NCBI RefSeq assembly: GCF_000590555.1
Contig: NC_022198.1
Span: forward strand, 1,566,583 to 1,630,582
Direction of reading: 5' to 3'
Length of the DNA: 64,000 bases
Source of the DNA: Corynebacterium argentoratense DSM 44202
GTDB taxonomy: Bacteria; Actinomycetota; Actinomycetes; Mycobacteriales; Mycobacteriaceae
In this document: positions 8,945 through 19,162 of the stretch, piece by piece
Layout of the letters: the number at the start of each line of letters is the position of its first letter
How positions within the stretch are numbered: position 1 is the stretch's first letter
Program-made: the position numbers and the translations under genes
Notes under the pieces: generated by a model
Databases searched by the model: none
What the model was told of the DNA's origin: nothing
The model's input: only the letters and a program-made list of their open reading frames with translations

Positions 8945-11560
8945 TTAGAGCTCCTCCAGTCGCGCGGTGATGCGTGCGCATTCTTCTTGAGCGACCTGTT
9001 GGCGGTTGCGGATTTTCTGAACGACGGCCTCGGGTGCTTTCGCCAGGAATGCTTCGTTGGCGAGCTTCTTGGCGGTGGTGTCGAGTTCTTTCTGTGCCGC
9101 CGCGAGGTCCTTTTCGAGGCGTTTGCGTTCGGCGTCTTTGTCGACGGCGCCGGAGGTGTCCAGTTCGACGACGACGGTGCCTTGGCTCAGGCGTACTTCG
9201 ATGCTTGCTGATGCCGCGAAGGTTTCTGCGGGTACGTCGACTCGCGCTAGGCTGCGCACGGCGTCTTCTTGGCCGTTGAGGTCGACTGCAGCGAAGTCAA
9301 TGCGTGCGGGGACTTTTTGGGAGGGTTTGACGCCTTGGTCCGAGCGGAAGCGGCGGATTTCGGTGATGAGTTTTTCTTGGTCTGCGATGCGTCGACGGGC
9401 GACGTCATCGATTGCGACACCGCCGTTGGTGTCTTCGGCGGTGGGCCATGCGGCTGTGCAGAGGGTGTCGCCGCCGGTCAGTTCCTTCCAGAGCACTTCG
9501 GTGATGAAGGGCATCACGGGGTGCAGCAGGCGTAGGACAACGTCGAGGCTGCGGCCGAGGACAATCTTTGTGTGTTCGCCGCGCTGGGATTTTGCGATCT
9601 CGAGGTACCAGTCGCACAGTTCGCCCCAGGTGAACTGGTAGAGGGCTTCGTTGGCCTTGGCGAATTGGTAGTTATCGAGGTAGGCATCGACTTGGCCGCG
9701 GACTTCTTCCAAGCGGTCGAGGATCCAGCGGTCGGCGTCGGTGAGTTCTTCACGCGGGGGCAGTGCGTCGACGCGTGCGCCATTCATGAGCGCAAATTTG
9801 GTGGCGTTGAACAGTTTGGTGGCGAAGTTTCTGGACGATTGTGCGGAGTCTTCACCAACGGGTAGGTCAACGCCGGGGTTTGCGCCGCGGGCAAGGGTGA
9901 AGCGCAGGGCGTCTGCACCATAGTCGCGAACCCAGTCCATGGGGTCGATGCCGTTGCCGAGGGACTTGCTCATCTTGCGACCGTGCTCGTCGCGAACCAG
10001 GCCGTGGAGGTATAGGTCGGTGAAGGGCACGTTGCTGCCGAGCTTGTTGTCGGGCAGGGTGGCTGCGAAGGTGCCGAACATCATCATGCGGGCAACCCAG
10101 AAGAACAGAATGTCGTAGGCGGTGACCAGTACGGAGGTCGGGTAGAACTTGTCCAGTTCTGGGGTGCTGTCGGGCCAGCCCATGGTGGAAAATGGCCACA
10201 GTGCAGAGCTGAACCAGGTGTCGAGGACGTCCGGGTCTTGTTCGTAGCCTTCGGGGGCTTGTTCGTCGGGTCCGACGCAGACAATGTCGCCGTTGGGGCC
10301 GTAGAAGATGGGGATGCGGTGGCCCCACCACAGTTGGCGGGAGATGCACCAGTCGTGCATGTCGTCGACCCATTCGAAGTAGCGAGGTTCGGCGCTCTTC
10401 GGGTGGATGGTGGTGTCACCTTCGCGTATGGCGTCGCCGGCCATTTTCGCCAATTGTTCAACTTTGACGAACCATTGCAGGGATAGGCGTGGTTCGATGG
10501 GTTCACCGGAGCGTTCGGAGTGACCGACGGAGTGCACGTAGGGTCGCTTTTCGCCGACGATGCGGCCTTGTTCGGCGAGTGCTTCACGGATTTTCACCCG
10601 CGCTTCGAAGCGGTCCATGCCGTCGAACTGGGTGCCGGTTCCGCTGATGCGGCCCTTGGAGTCCATGACGGTGGGCATGTCGAGGTTGTGGCGCACACCG
10701 AGGGCGTAGTCGTTGGGGTCGTGGGCGGGGGTGATTTTCACGGCGCCCGTGCCGAACTCGGGGTCGACGTAGTCGTCAGCGACGACGATCATCTTGCGTT
10801 CAGGAAGGAACGGGTGGTCGAGGGTGGTGCCGACGAGATCTGCGTAGCGTTCGTCGTCGGGGTGAACAGCCACCGCGACGTCACCAAGCATTGTTTCCAC
10901 GCGGGTGGTGGCGACGATGACGTGTGGTTCATTGTCGTCGAGGGAGCCGTAGCGGATGGAGACTAGTTCGCCTTCGACGTCTTTGTAGACGACCTCAATG
11001 TCCGACACTGCTGTTTCCAGCACGGGCGACCAGTTGACTAGGCGGTTGGCGCGGTAGATCAACCCCTGGTCGTAGAGGTTTTTGAAGATGGTTTGGACGG
11101 CGCGGGATAGCCCTTCGTCCATGGTGAAGCGTTCGCGGGACCAGTCGACGGAGTCACCGATGGCGCGCATTTGGCGGCCGATCTTGCCGCCGTATTCACG
11201 TTTCCATTCCCAAACTTTTTCGACGAATTCTTCGCGTTCGTAGTCGAAGCGGTCTTTGCCTTCGGTTTCTTTGAGCTGGGCTTCCACCTTGGTTTGGGTG
11301 GCGATGCCAGCGTGGTCCATGCCCGGCAGCCAGAGCACTTCGAAGCCTTGCATGCGTTTGCGGCGTGCGATTGCGTCCATGAGAGTGTGGTCGAGCGCGT
11401 GTCCCATGTGCAGTTGGCCGGTGACGTTGGGTGGCGGCAGGACGATGGAAAACGCCGGTTTCTTAGACGTCGGGTCTGCTGTGAAGTAGCCCTTGTCTAC
11501 CCAGTGTTCGTAGAGTTCGGATTCAACGGCGGCTGGTTCCCACGACTTCGGCAAATTCAT
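8945..11560 (-). CDS. valS: Valyl-tRNA synthetase
   Basis: ValS charges tRNA-Val; it is a class I synthetase with an editing domain that clears threonyl-tRNA-Val. The 871-residue chain has the HIGH motif as HMGH (51-54) after PPPNVTGQL, the class I KMSKS motif as [11 protein letters not shown] near 527, an anticodon-binding domain, and a C-terminal coiled coil ([20 protein letters not shown] near 800) that is typical of ValS. The length is normal. It heads the valS-folC-DUF4233-ndk operon. No T-box-like leader is visible in the 15 bases to the next gene. Confidence 0.97.
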   Translation of the reverse strand: MNLPKSWEPAAVESELYEHWVDKGYFTADPTSKKPAFSIVLPPPNVTGQLHMGHALDHTLMDAIARRKRMQGFEVLWLPGMDHAGIATQTKVEAQLKETEGKDRFDYEREEFVEKVWEWKREYGGKIGRQMRAIGDSVDWSRERFTMDEGLSRAVQTIFKNLYDQGLIYRANRLVNWSPVLETAVSDIEVVYKDVEGELVSIRYGSLDDNEPHVIVATTRVETMLGDVAVAVHPDDERYADLVGTTLDHPFLPERKMIVVADDYVDPEFGTGAVKITPAHDPNDYALGVRHNLDMPTVMDSKGRISGTGTQFDGMDRFEARVKIREALAEQGRIVGEKRPYVHSVGHSERSGEPIEPRLSLQWFVKVEQLAKMAGDAIREGDTTIHPKSAEPRYFEWVDDMHDWCISRQLWWGHRIPIFYGPNGDIVCVGPDEQAPEGYEQDPDVLDTWFSSALWPFSTMGWPDSTPELDKFYPTSVLVTAYDILFFWVARMMMFGTFAATLPDNKLGSNVPFTDLYLHGLVRDEHGRKMSKSLGNGIDPMDWVRDYGADALRFTLARGANPGVDLPVGEDSAQSSRNFATKLFNATKFALMNGARVDALPPREELTDADRWILDRLEEVRGQVDAYLDNYQFAKANEALYQFTWGELCDWYLEIAKSQRGEHTKIVLGRSLDVVLRLLHPVMPFITEVLWKELTGGDTLCTAAWPTAEDTNGGVAIDDVARRRIADQEKLITEIRRFRSDQGVKPSQKVPARIDFAAVDLNGQEDAVRSLARVDVPAETFAASASIEVRLSQGTVVVELDTSGAVDKDAERKRLEKDLAAAQKELDTTAKKLANEAFLAKAPEAVVQKIRNRQQVAQEECARITARLEEL

Positions 11561-11575
11561 ACGACCATCATAATG

Positions 11576-11794
11576 CTAGCGGTCTGTGTGGAAATCTGCC
11601 TGGTCGATGTCGGCCATTTCTGCGCGGAACTCGTAGGCGTATCCGGGCCATAGCGCGGTGAGGGTGTTGGTGCGTTTGTCGATGTACCAGGCGCCGCAGC
11701 CGCTGATCCAGGCGCTGCCGTCAGCTTGGGTGCGCATGGCTGGTGCGGCCACGAGATTTTTGTCCCCCCACGTTGCCGGGCTATCGTGCCCCAT
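11576..11794 (-). CDS. Small conserved-looking hypothetical protein
   Basis: A 72-residue frame between mdh and valS on the same strand. I recognise no domain; the sequence is rich in Trp, Gly and Ala (ISGCGAWYIDKRTN). The same frame stays open right back to the mdh stop at 11918, and the untranslated-looking part also reads like protein (IVRLYRCVELVMGHD), yet the only ATG or GTG in it is at 11794 and no ribosome site precedes that. It may be a gene that has lost its start, or a short real gene. No function can be assigned. Confidence 0.4.
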   Translation of the reverse strand: MGHDSPATWGDKNLVAAPAMRTQADGSAWISGCGAWYIDKRTNTLTALWPGYAYEFRAEMADIDQADFHTDR

Positions 11795-11867
11795 TACGAG
11801 CTCGACGCACCGGTATAGCCTGACGATCTCCGGCGACGCGGAAACAATTCCCCCCTGGTAGGCACAG

Positions 11868-11904
11868 GGCCCTGGCCCGACTGCTGTCGGACACAGCCGG
11901 GGCC
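11868..11904 (-). terminator. Nested hairpin after mdh
   Basis: The outer arms 11868-11876 and 11896-11904 pair over nine bases with one mismatch, and an inner 5-bp stem with a 4-base loop (CCGAC-TGCT-GTCGG) lies between them. It begins 14 bases after the mdh stop. There is no T-run, so intrinsic termination is uncertain; it may instead protect the mdh mRNA end. Confidence 0.45.
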
Positions 11905-11917
11905 ATAGGGCGCGTAA

Positions 11918-13024
<1,107 letters not shown>

Positions 13025-13081
13025 TCAGGCAACATGGTTACAAGCATTGCCCGTTTGACGACCGTGGAAGGATTCGCTCGA

Positions 13082-13792
13082 GTGACCGACGACCTGGATT
13101 TCGCCCCGAACAACAACCAGTCTGAAGACATCGCCACTGCGGTCGCCCTTGAGCACTTCGCGCGATATGGTTACGACGAGACTCGCCTGGATACCATCGC
13201 ACAAGAATCCGCCATTTCAAAGCGAATGATCCACTACTATTTCGGCGATAAACAGGGCCTTTACGTTCGCGCGTTGCAGTTGGCAATCAAACTGCTACGT
13301 CCCCTTCCACAAGCCATGGAGTTGGACAGCACGGTGCCCGTGGATGCTGTCGTGAAGGTTGTTGAAGCGATCGTTGACCAGATGGCCTCCCACCCGATGG
13401 CTGTGCGCATGGTGGTGTTGGAAAACCTCTTCGGTCACGCAAATATGAAAAATGCCACTCCCCTGGCCGACCAGTCATCGATTGTGTTGCAGCTGGACAA
13501 GATCTTGATGCTTGGCCAGGATTCTGGGGCGTTCCGCCCAGGCGTCTCGGCTCTGGATGTGTACGCGATCATCTCGTCGATGTCGATGTTTAGGGTCACT
13601 AACCCGGCGACGTTCGCGAACCTGTACGCCACGGATTTGCGCTCCGAGGACAACACCGCGGGGATGAAGCGGCTAGTTGTGGACGCTGTTCTAAGCTTCC
13701 TCACGTCCAACATGCAGCCGCATGGGGCAATGAGCTACCTGGTGCAGGAAAACCACGCGGATCGGGATTCCAGCATCTACGACGAATCCTAG
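13082..13792 (+). CDS. TetR/AcrR family transcriptional regulator
   Basis: A 236-residue repressor-type protein. The N-terminal helix-turn-helix is clear: [19 protein letters not shown] then [19 protein letters not shown] (about residues 23-60). The C-terminal ligand-binding part has no motif that names a ligand. I choose the GTG at 13082 because GGAAGG lies about ten bases upstream; an ATG at 13034 would add 16 residues. It stands between mdh and clpX on the opposite strand, as in other corynebacteria, and its stop overlaps the clpX stop (CTAG at 13789-13792), so the two genes converge without a terminator. Confidence 0.9.
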   Translation: MTDDLDFAPNNNQSEDIATAVALEHFARYGYDETRLDTIAQESAISKRMIHYYFGDKQGLYVRALQLAIKLLRPLPQAMELDSTVPVDAVVKVVEAIVDQMASHPMAVRMVVLENLFGHANMKNATPLADQSSIVLQLDKILMLGQDSGAFRPGVSALDVYAIISSMSMFRVTNPATFANLYATDLRSEDNTAGMKRLVVDAVLSFLTSNMQPHGAMSYLVQENHADRDSSIYDES

Positions 13793-15024
13793 GCGGCTGT
13801 CTGCTCGAATTCCGGTTCGGATTCGCCGCGGACTGCTGCGGCAGTGATGCGGACCTTGGTGAGATCTTCCCGGTCAGGAATGTCGTACATCAAGGGCAAC
13901 AAAATTTCCTCCATGATCGCCCGAAGTCCTCGTGCGCCCGTATTGCGCTCGAGGGCTTTTTCAGCGATGGCCACTAGTGCGTCGTCTTCGAAGATGAGCT
14001 CCACATCATCCATCTCGAACAGGCGGGTGTATTGACGCACGAGGGAATTCTTGGGCTCGGTGAGAACCTTGATCAAACTATCGACGTCGAGTTGAGTGAC
14101 GGTTGCGACGATGGGCAGGCGCCCAATGAATTCCGGGATGAGGCCGAACTTTACTAAGTCCTCAGGTTGGACTTCACTGTAGAGGTCATCATTGGTGGCC
14201 TTGGTGGAAACTTCATTACCGAACCCCAGGGACTTTTTGCCCCGGCGCTGTTCGACGACTTTTTCCAGGCCTGCGAAGGCGCCCGCGACAATGAACAAAA
14301 TGTTAGAGGTGTCGAGGTTGATGAACTCTTGGTTGGGGTGCTTGCGACCTCCCTGCGGAGGAACTGATGCGACGGTGCCTTCGAGAATTTTCAGCAGAGC
14401 TTGCTGCACGCCTTCGCCAGAGACGTCACGGGTGATGGAGGGATTTTCGGATTTGCGGGCAATCTTATCAACCTCATCGATGTAGATGATGCCGCGTTGT
14501 GCCCGCTCGACGTCAAAGTCAGCTGCCTGTAGGAGGCGGAGCAAGATGTTTTCGACGTCTTCACCAACGTAGCCTGCTTCGGTGAGCGACGTGGCGTCAG
14601 CAATAGCGAAGGGAACATCCAACAGTCGAGCCAAGGTTTGCGCGAGGTAGGTTTTCCCAGAGCCGGTGGGGCCGAGCATCAAGATGTTTGACTTGGAAAT
14701 CTCAACGTCATCGTTTTTGCGCTCGCGTAGAACGCGCTTGTAGTGGTTGTACACTGCCACGGCGAGGGTTCGTTTGGCGTCGTCTTGACCAATGACGTAG
14801 CCGTCGAGGAACTCGGTGATTTGTTTCGGCCGGGGCAGCTTGGGGCCAGAGTCTGTGGTCTGTTCGGAGGCTGCGAGCTCCTCTTCGATGATCTCATTGC
14901 ATAGTGCGATGCATTCGTCGCAGATGTAGACACCACCGCCGGCGATGAGCTTTTTCACCTGCTTTTGACTCTTGCCACAGAATGAGCACTTGAGCAGGTC
15001 CGAGGATTCTTGAATGCGTGCCAT
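13789..15024 (-). CDS. clpX: ATP-dependent Clp protease ATP-binding subunit ClpX
   Basis: ClpX is the hexameric AAA+ unfoldase that feeds tagged proteins into the ClpP1P2 barrel in the cytoplasm. The 411-residue chain has the N-terminal zinc-binding domain (Cys13, Cys16, Cys35, Cys38), Walker A GPTGSGKT at 118-125, Walker [11 protein letters not shown] near 180, and the [10 protein letters not shown] sensor region near 307. Length is normal. AAGAATT is a modest ribosome site before the ATG. A long hairpin separates it from clpP2, so it is probably transcribed on its own as well as by read-through. Confidence 0.97.
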   Translation of the reverse strand: MARIQESSDLLKCSFCGKSQKQVKKLIAGGGVYICDECIALCNEIIEEELAASEQTTDSGPKLPRPKQITEFLDGYVIGQDDAKRTLAVAVYNHYKRVLRERKNDDVEISKSNILMLGPTGSGKTYLAQTLARLLDVPFAIADATSLTEAGYVGEDVENILLRLLQAADFDVERAQRGIIYIDEVDKIARKSENPSITRDVSGEGVQQALLKILEGTVASVPPQGGRKHPNQEFINLDTSNILFIVAGAFAGLEKVVEQRRGKKSLGFGNEVSTKATNDDLYSEVQPEDLVKFGLIPEFIGRLPIVATVTQLDVDSLIKVLTEPKNSLVRQYTRLFEMDDVELIFEDDALVAIAEKALERNTGARGLRAIMEEILLPLMYDIPDREDLTKVRITAAAVRGESEPEFEQTAA

Positions 15025-15065
15025 GAATTCTTTCTCGACGTGGGTTTGTTCGTGTTCACTCTAAT

Positions 15066-15111
15066 ACACAACATGGAGGGCGCGACGATGGCCGCGCCCT
15101 CCATGTTGTGT
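15066..15111. terminator. Long perfect hairpin between clpP2 and clpX
   Basis: Arms 15066-15084 and 15093-15111 are perfectly complementary over 19 bp, with an 8-base loop. It starts just after the clpP2 stop (minus strand) and ends about 40 bases before clpX. Neither side has a strong T-run. It is likely an mRNA end or attenuator that separates clpP1-clpP2 from clpX. Confidence 0.65.
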
Positions 15112-15117
15112 GAGATT

Positions 15118-15747
15118 TTAAGCGTTGGCGCTGAGCTTGCGGTAGTCGAAGACCTGGTCGATGATGCCGTACTCGACGGCTTCGGCTGCGGTGAGGATCT
15201 TGTCGCGGTCAGTGTCTTTGCGGACCTCTTCGGCGGTGCGCCCGGTGTGGCGAGCCAGCGTTTCATCCATCAGGGTACGCATGCGCTCAATCTCAGCGGC
15301 CTGGATCTCCAGATCGGAGACCTGGCCCTGGACACCACCGGTAGCGGGCTGGTGGATGAGCACGCGAGCGTTAGGCAGGGCGGCGCGCTTGCCGGGGGTG
15401 CCTGCGGCGAGGATGACGGCTGCGGCAGAGGCGGCCTGTCCGAGGCAGACAGTCTGTACGTCGCAACGGACGTACTGCATCGTGTCGTAGATAGCCATCA
15501 GGGAGGTAAAGGAACCACCGGGGCTATTGATGTACATGGTGATGTCGCGGTCAGGATCCTGACCTTCCAGCACCAGAAGCTGCGCCATGATGTCGTTGGC
15601 GGAGGCGTCGTCTACCTGGGTGCCCAGGAAGATGATGCGCTCTTCAAACAGCTTGTTGTAGGGGTTGGATTCTTTCACGCCGTAGGCGGAGTGCTCCACG
15701 AAGGACGGGAGGATGTAGCGCGCCTCGGGCATCTTGGGTGTGTTCAT
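15118..15747 (-). CDS. clpP2: ATP-dependent Clp protease proteolytic subunit 2
   Basis: One of two ClpP subunits that in actinobacteria form a mixed ClpP1P2 tetradecamer. The 209-residue serine peptidase has catalytic Ser107 in GQAASAA, His132 in RVLIHQP, and an Asp in the RKDTDRD stretch near 181. There is a longer N-terminal arm before YILPSF than in ClpP1. AAGGAAG lies before the ATG. It follows clpP1 after about 30 bases, so the two subunits are made together. Confidence 0.96.
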   Translation of the reverse strand: MNTPKMPEARYILPSFVEHSAYGVKESNPYNKLFEERIIFLGTQVDDASANDIMAQLLVLEGQDPDRDITMYINSPGGSFTSLMAIYDTMQYVRCDVQTVCLGQAASAAAVILAAGTPGKRAALPNARVLIHQPATGGVQGQVSDLEIQAAEIERMRTLMDETLARHTGRTAEEVRKDTDRDKILTAAEAVEYGIIDQVFDYRKLSANA

Positions 15748-15777
15748 GTCTTAACTTCCTTATTTCAGGCCGGCAGG

Positions 15778-16338
15778 CTACTTCTTGGCGTGGGCGATCA
15801 CGTGGTCGACGAAGCCGTATTCTTTGGCTTGTTCTGCGGTAAACCAACGGTCACGGTCGGAGTCTTTGGTGATCTGCTCAACGGTCTGGCCCGTGTGCTG
15901 GGCGATAAGTTCCGCCATTTCGCGCTTGGTGTGAGCGAACTGCTCGGCCTGGATGGCGATGTCTGCGGCGGTGCCACCGACACCTGCGGAGGGCTGGTGC
16001 ATCATGATGCGGGCGTGCGGCAGTGCGTAGCGCTTGCCCTTGGTGCCGGCGGTCAGCAGGAACTGGCCCATGGAGGCTGCCAAGCCCATGCCATAGGTTG
16101 CGATATCACAGGGCGAGTACACCATGGTGTCGTAAATCGCCATGCCTGCGGTGACGGAGCCTCCGGGGCTGTTGATGTACAGGCTGATGTCGCGCGTGGG
16201 ATCTTCAGCACTGAGCAGCAGGATCTGAGCGCACAGTTTGTTGGCGATCTCGTCGTTAACGTCGGTACCGAGGAAGATAATGCGTTCTTTCAGCAGACGC
16301 TGGTAGACAGAGTCGCTGAGGTTCATGCCATCAGACAT
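15778..16338 (-). CDS. clpP1: ATP-dependent Clp protease proteolytic subunit 1
   Basis: The partner ClpP subunit, 186 residues from the ATG at 16336-16338, which follows an AAAGG ribosome site; an in-frame ATG at 16416 would add 26 non-conserved residues. The catalytic triad is visible: Ser89 in GLAASMG, His114 in RIMMHQP and Asp in TKDSDRDRW near 163. In Corynebacterium clpP1P2 is controlled by ClgR and the ECF factor SigH, but I could not mark a firm operator in the short upstream region, which also holds the tig-side hairpin. Confidence 0.96.
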   Translation of the reverse strand: MSDGMNLSDSVYQRLLKERIIFLGTDVNDEIANKLCAQILLLSAEDPTRDISLYINSPGGSVTAGMAIYDTMVYSPCDIATYGMGLAASMGQFLLTAGTKGKRYALPHARIMMHQPSAGVGGTAADIAIQAEQFAHTKREMAELIAQHTGQTVEQITKDSDRDRWFTAEQAKEYGFVDHVIAHAKK

Positions 16339-16423
16339 TGATTTAAGACCTTTCGTCGTTTTATACGCAGCCCACACTACCCGGGAGCTAGGGGAAAAGG
16401 TGAAAAGTTCGCTCACAGCGTAA

Positions 16424-16462
16424 AGGCCCAGCTCCCACCAGTGTGACGGGGGTGCCGGGCCT
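16424..16462 (-). terminator. Rho-independent-like terminator of tig
   Basis: Arms 16424-16432 and 16454-16462 pair over nine bases with one G-T pair. On the minus strand the stem follows the tig stop by about 15 bases and is followed by TTT. It separates tig from clpP1. Confidence 0.65.
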
Positions 16463-16476
16463 CTTAAAAAGCTGTA

Positions 16477-17823
16477 TTATTCTGCAGATTCTTCTTCTGC
16501 GGTGTCCTCACCGAAGTACTCGGCGGGGTCGACCTTCTCGCCCTTGGAGTCGGTGACGGCAACCTTGCAGATTGCAGCTGCGAGGGCCTTGCCGCGACGA
16601 ACCTCTGCGAAGAGGTTGGCGATCTGACCGGACTGCTGCAGCTGGGCTGCGAGCTGGTTGGGGTCCATGCCGTAGGTCTGGGCAGTGAACATCAGGTGAT
16701 CGGAGAGATCCTGCTGGCTGACCTCGGGCTTCTCGATCTCGGACAGGGAGTCGAGGAAGAGCTGGGTGCGGACGGCCTTCTCAGCGGATTCGCGTGCATC
16801 GGCCTCGAACTTCTCGCGGGAAGTCCCCTGGGCCTCGAGGAGGGTGTTGAGCAGCTCTTCGTTGCCGCCAACCTGGGCCAGCAGCTGCTGAACCTGGGCC
16901 TGGACCTGCTCGTCAACCATGGTCTCGGGCAGCGGGAATTCGGTCTTGCCGAGAACTTCGTCGAGGACAGCGTCACGGATGGCGACAGCCTGCTCGCTCT
17001 TCTTCTGCTCTGCAACGTTGTCGCGGAGATCGTTGCGGAGCTCTTCGATGGTGTCGAACTCGGAAGCGGTCTGTGCGAACTCGTCGTCAGCCTCAGGGAG
17101 CTCGCGCTCCTTAACGGTGGTGACGGTGACGGTCACTTCAGCTTCTTTACCTTCGTGCTCGCCGCCGGGGACGGTGGTGGTGAAGGTTGCGGACTCGCCA
17201 GCAGACAGGCCAACCACGGCCTCGTCCAGGCCTTCGATGAGCTCGTCTTGGCCGACCTGGTGGGACATGCCCTCTGCGCTAGCCTCTTCGAGGGGTTCGC
17301 CATCGACGGTGGCTGCCAGATCCATGACCACGAAGTCGTCCTTGGCTGCGGCGCGCTCAACTTCCTTGAGGGAGCCGAAGCGCTGGCGCAGGGAGTTCAG
17401 TGCCTCTTCGACGTCCTTGTCAGAAACCTCGATTGCGGGAACCTCGACAGCGACGTCGTCGAAGGAGGGAACCTCGAACTCGGGGCGAACGTCAACCTCG
17501 AAGTTAAAGTCGACGCCACTGTTCGGGTCAACCTTGGTGAGGTCGATTTCCGGCTGGGAAACGACCTTGAGCTCGTGCTCGTCGAGCAGCTGGCCGTAGC
17601 GGTTGCTGAGGGTGTCGTTGACGACCTGCTCCATGACCGCGCCGCGACCGAAACGGGCCTCAATCAGCTGACGGGGTGCCTTGCCCCTACGGAAGCCAGG
17701 GATCTGCACCTGCTGGGCAAGCGCGGCGTAGGCCTGGTCGATTTCCGGCTTCAATTCGTCAATCGGAATTTCGACGCTGACTTTGACGCGCGTATCGCTC
17801 AGCTTCTCGACAGAACTCTTCAC
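16477..17823 (-). CDS. tig: Trigger factor (ribosome-associated chaperone, PPIase)
   Basis: Trigger factor binds the ribosome exit tunnel and shields nascent chains. The 448-residue chain has the N-terminal ribosome-binding domain with the signature IPGFRRGKAPRQLIE (about 41-55), a central FKBP-type PPIase domain (starting near AAKDDFVVMDLAATVDGE, 160-177) and the helical C-terminal arms. It ends in an acidic tail (AEYFGEDTAEEESAE). The start is GTG with GGAGAG upstream. It lies immediately before clpP1, the widely conserved tig-clpP order. Confidence 0.97.
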   Translation of the reverse strand: MKSSVEKLSDTRVKVSVEIPIDELKPEIDQAYAALAQQVQIPGFRRGKAPRQLIEARFGRGAVMEQVVNDTLSNRYGQLLDEHELKVVSQPEIDLTKVDPNSGVDFNFEVDVRPEFEVPSFDDVAVEVPAIEVSDKDVEEALNSLRQRFGSLKEVERAAAKDDFVVMDLAATVDGEPLEEASAEGMSHQVGQDELIEGLDEAVVGLSAGESATFTTTVPGGEHEGKEAEVTVTVTTVKERELPEADDEFAQTASEFDTIEELRNDLRDNVAEQKKSEQAVAIRDAVLDEVLGKTEFPLPETMVDEQVQAQVQQLLAQVGGNEELLNTLLEAQGTSREKFEADARESAEKAVRTQLFLDSLSEIEKPEVSQQDLSDHLMFTAQTYGMDPNQLAAQLQQSGQIANLFAEVRRGKALAAAICKVAVTDSKGEKVDPAEYFGEDTAEEESAE

Positions 17824-17899
17824 GAGTCACTCTCCTGGGGTGTATCTAGATTGCGGGGACAAAGCAACGGGTCTGGTGCTAAAGCCAGAACCCATCTAG

Positions 17900-17973
17900 T
17901 CGGGATAACAGGATTTGAACCTGCGACCCCCTGCTCCCAAAGCAGGTGCGCTACCAAACTGCGCCATATCCCG
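17900..17973 (-). tRNA. tRNA-Pro (TGG)
   Basis: A cloverleaf is visible on the minus strand: acceptor CGGGATA/TATCCCG, anticodon stem CCTGC/GCAGG with loop TTTGGGA, hence anticodon TGG, and T-loop GTTCAAATC. The discriminator base is A at 17900; CCA is not encoded. It lies directly upstream of tig. Confidence 0.95.
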
Positions 17974-18092
17974 GGGTGTTCCAATAGTGTAGCGGCACTC
18001 AAACACTGCGTGCACAATGGGGTCCCTTTAAGGCCCATATCGTCGAAAAAGCACAGGTCAAGAGACCAAGCGGTTAAGACATAATAAAAAGG

Positions 18093-18118
18093 GCGGCACC
18101 GTTTTTTAACGATGCCGC
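18093..18118 (-). terminator. Intrinsic terminator of tRNA-Gly
   Basis: Arms 18093-18103 and 18108-18118 pair over eleven bases with one mismatch and a 4-base loop. On the minus strand they are followed by CCTTTTTATT, a good T-run. It lies just downstream of tRNA-Gly. Confidence 0.8.
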
Positions 18119-18134
18119 GCTTGAGAATTTTTGG

Positions 18135-18206
18135 AGGGAACGACGGGAATCGAACCCGCGTCTTCAGCTTGGAAGGCTGAGGTATTAGCCACTATACGAC
18201 GTTCCC
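18135..18206 (-). tRNA. tRNA-Gly (TCC)
   Basis: Minus-strand cloverleaf: acceptor GGGAACG/CGTTCCC, anticodon stem TCAGC/GCTGA with loop CTTCCAA, hence anticodon TCC, and T-loop GTTCGAATC. Discriminator T at 18135; CCA is not encoded. Confidence 0.95.
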
Positions 18207-18346
18207 ATCAGCGACGTTCAGGCTTGCCCGAAGGCCGCCTGTGTCAGCCGCCAAAGATTAACACAAGGCGCAGACAATCAGCAAACGAAAGATAACCATC
18301 CGGTAACAAACCTGATACTTAACGATTTTTGCTGTATCGTAAAGGT

Positions 18347-18568
18347 ATGGAACCAATGATTATTGACGCGAAGTCAGGCCGCGAGCTTTGGACTGCCACC
18401 GTATGCGCCAAGAAATCCGGCACCGCACGAGGTACTTTCACCAGCTACGCGGGCCGCGGACGCGCTCCGAAGCCCGCTTGCAAGTTCAACGGATTGACCC
18501 TCTGGGACTCCGCAGAAGTAAACGAGTGGATTAACAGCCGCCAAGCGACTGTAGAGACCGAAGCCTAA
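18347..18568 (+). CDS. Small DNA-binding-like (AlpA/MerR-HTH-like) protein
   Basis: A 73-residue basic protein from the ATG at 18347. The C-terminal part (FNGLTLWDSAEVNEWINSR) resembles the end of AlpA/excisionase-type winged HTH domains, where 'W...V..W..SR' closes the domain; the SGTARGTFTSYAGRGRAPKP stretch could be the recognition part. A -10-like TATCGT (18335-18340) is six bases before the ATG, so the mRNA may be leaderless; an AAAGG also overlaps this spot. No phage or integrase gene is nearby, so it is more likely a stand-alone regulator or nucleoid-type protein. Function unknown. Confidence 0.6.
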   Translation: MEPMIIDAKSGRELWTATVCAKKSGTARGTFTSYAGRGRAPKPACKFNGLTLWDSAEVNEWINSRQATVETEA

Positions 18569-18620
18569 AACCACCCCGAACATTCAACAGTCCCTTCGAC
18601 CCCTGCCACGGCAGAAAAAA

Positions 18621-18656
18621 GCGTTGGCGCACACCATCACCGGTGTGCGCCAACGC
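18621..18656. terminator. Bidirectional terminator between the HTH-like gene and rpiB
   Basis: A perfect 15-bp stem (18621-18635 with 18642-18656) is flanked by six A's on the left and six T's on the right, so it can stop transcription from both converging genes. Confidence 0.92.
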
Positions 18657-18666
18657 TTTTTTAGCC

Positions 18667-19131
18667 TTACTTTTCGGGAGCAACCCCGGTGCGCTCGTAC
18701 TCCGACAAAATATCAATGCGGCGCTGGTGGCGCTCCTCTTCACTCCACGGCTGCTCGATGAAAGCATCCACGATCGCAAGCGCTTCTTCCTCGGAATGCA
18801 TGCGCCCACCGATGCCGATGAGCTGTGCATTGTTGTGTTCACGCGCAAGCTTTGCGGTCTCAGTCGACCACGCCAGCGCACAACGCGCACCCTTGACCTT
18901 GTTGGCTGCGATCTGCTCGCCGTTACCGGAACCGCCCAAGACAATGCCCAAAGAACCCGGGTCGGCAACTACCCGCTGAGCAGCATCGATACAAAAGGCA
19001 GGGTAGTCATCCAGGGCGTCGTATTCGTGCGCCCCACAGTCGATAACCTCGTGCCCCTTGGCCTCCAGGTGGCGGGCAATAACATTTTTCGTCTCGAACC
19101 CAGCGTGGTCCGCTCCAAGGTAAATACGCAT
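18667..19131 (-). CDS. rpiB: Ribose-5-phosphate isomerase B
   Basis: RpiB interconverts ribose 5-phosphate and ribulose 5-phosphate in the non-oxidative pentose phosphate pathway. The 154-residue protein starts MRIYLGADHAGFETKN, has the phosphate/active-site region GSGNGEQIAANKVKG near 66-80 and the family's IGGRMHSEEEA near 105. Length is normal. No ribosome site is obvious; TTACTT lies seven bases before the ATG, so a leaderless start is possible. Confidence 0.95.
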   Translation of the reverse strand: MRIYLGADHAGFETKNVIARHLEAKGHEVIDCGAHEYDALDDYPAFCIDAAQRVVADPGSLGIVLGGSGNGEQIAANKVKGARCALAWSTETAKLAREHNNAQLIGIGGRMHSEEEALAIVDAFIEQPWSEEERHQRRIDILSEYERTGVAPEK

Positions 19132-19162
19132 GCCACCAAAGTAACAGCGTTAGCATGTCCCC

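Noticed and set aside
15010-18084. Long plus-strand open frames opposite clpP2-clpP1 and tig
   Set aside because: The minus-strand genes are intact and certain; the plus-strand frames run across gene borders and tRNA-Pro and show no family motifs.
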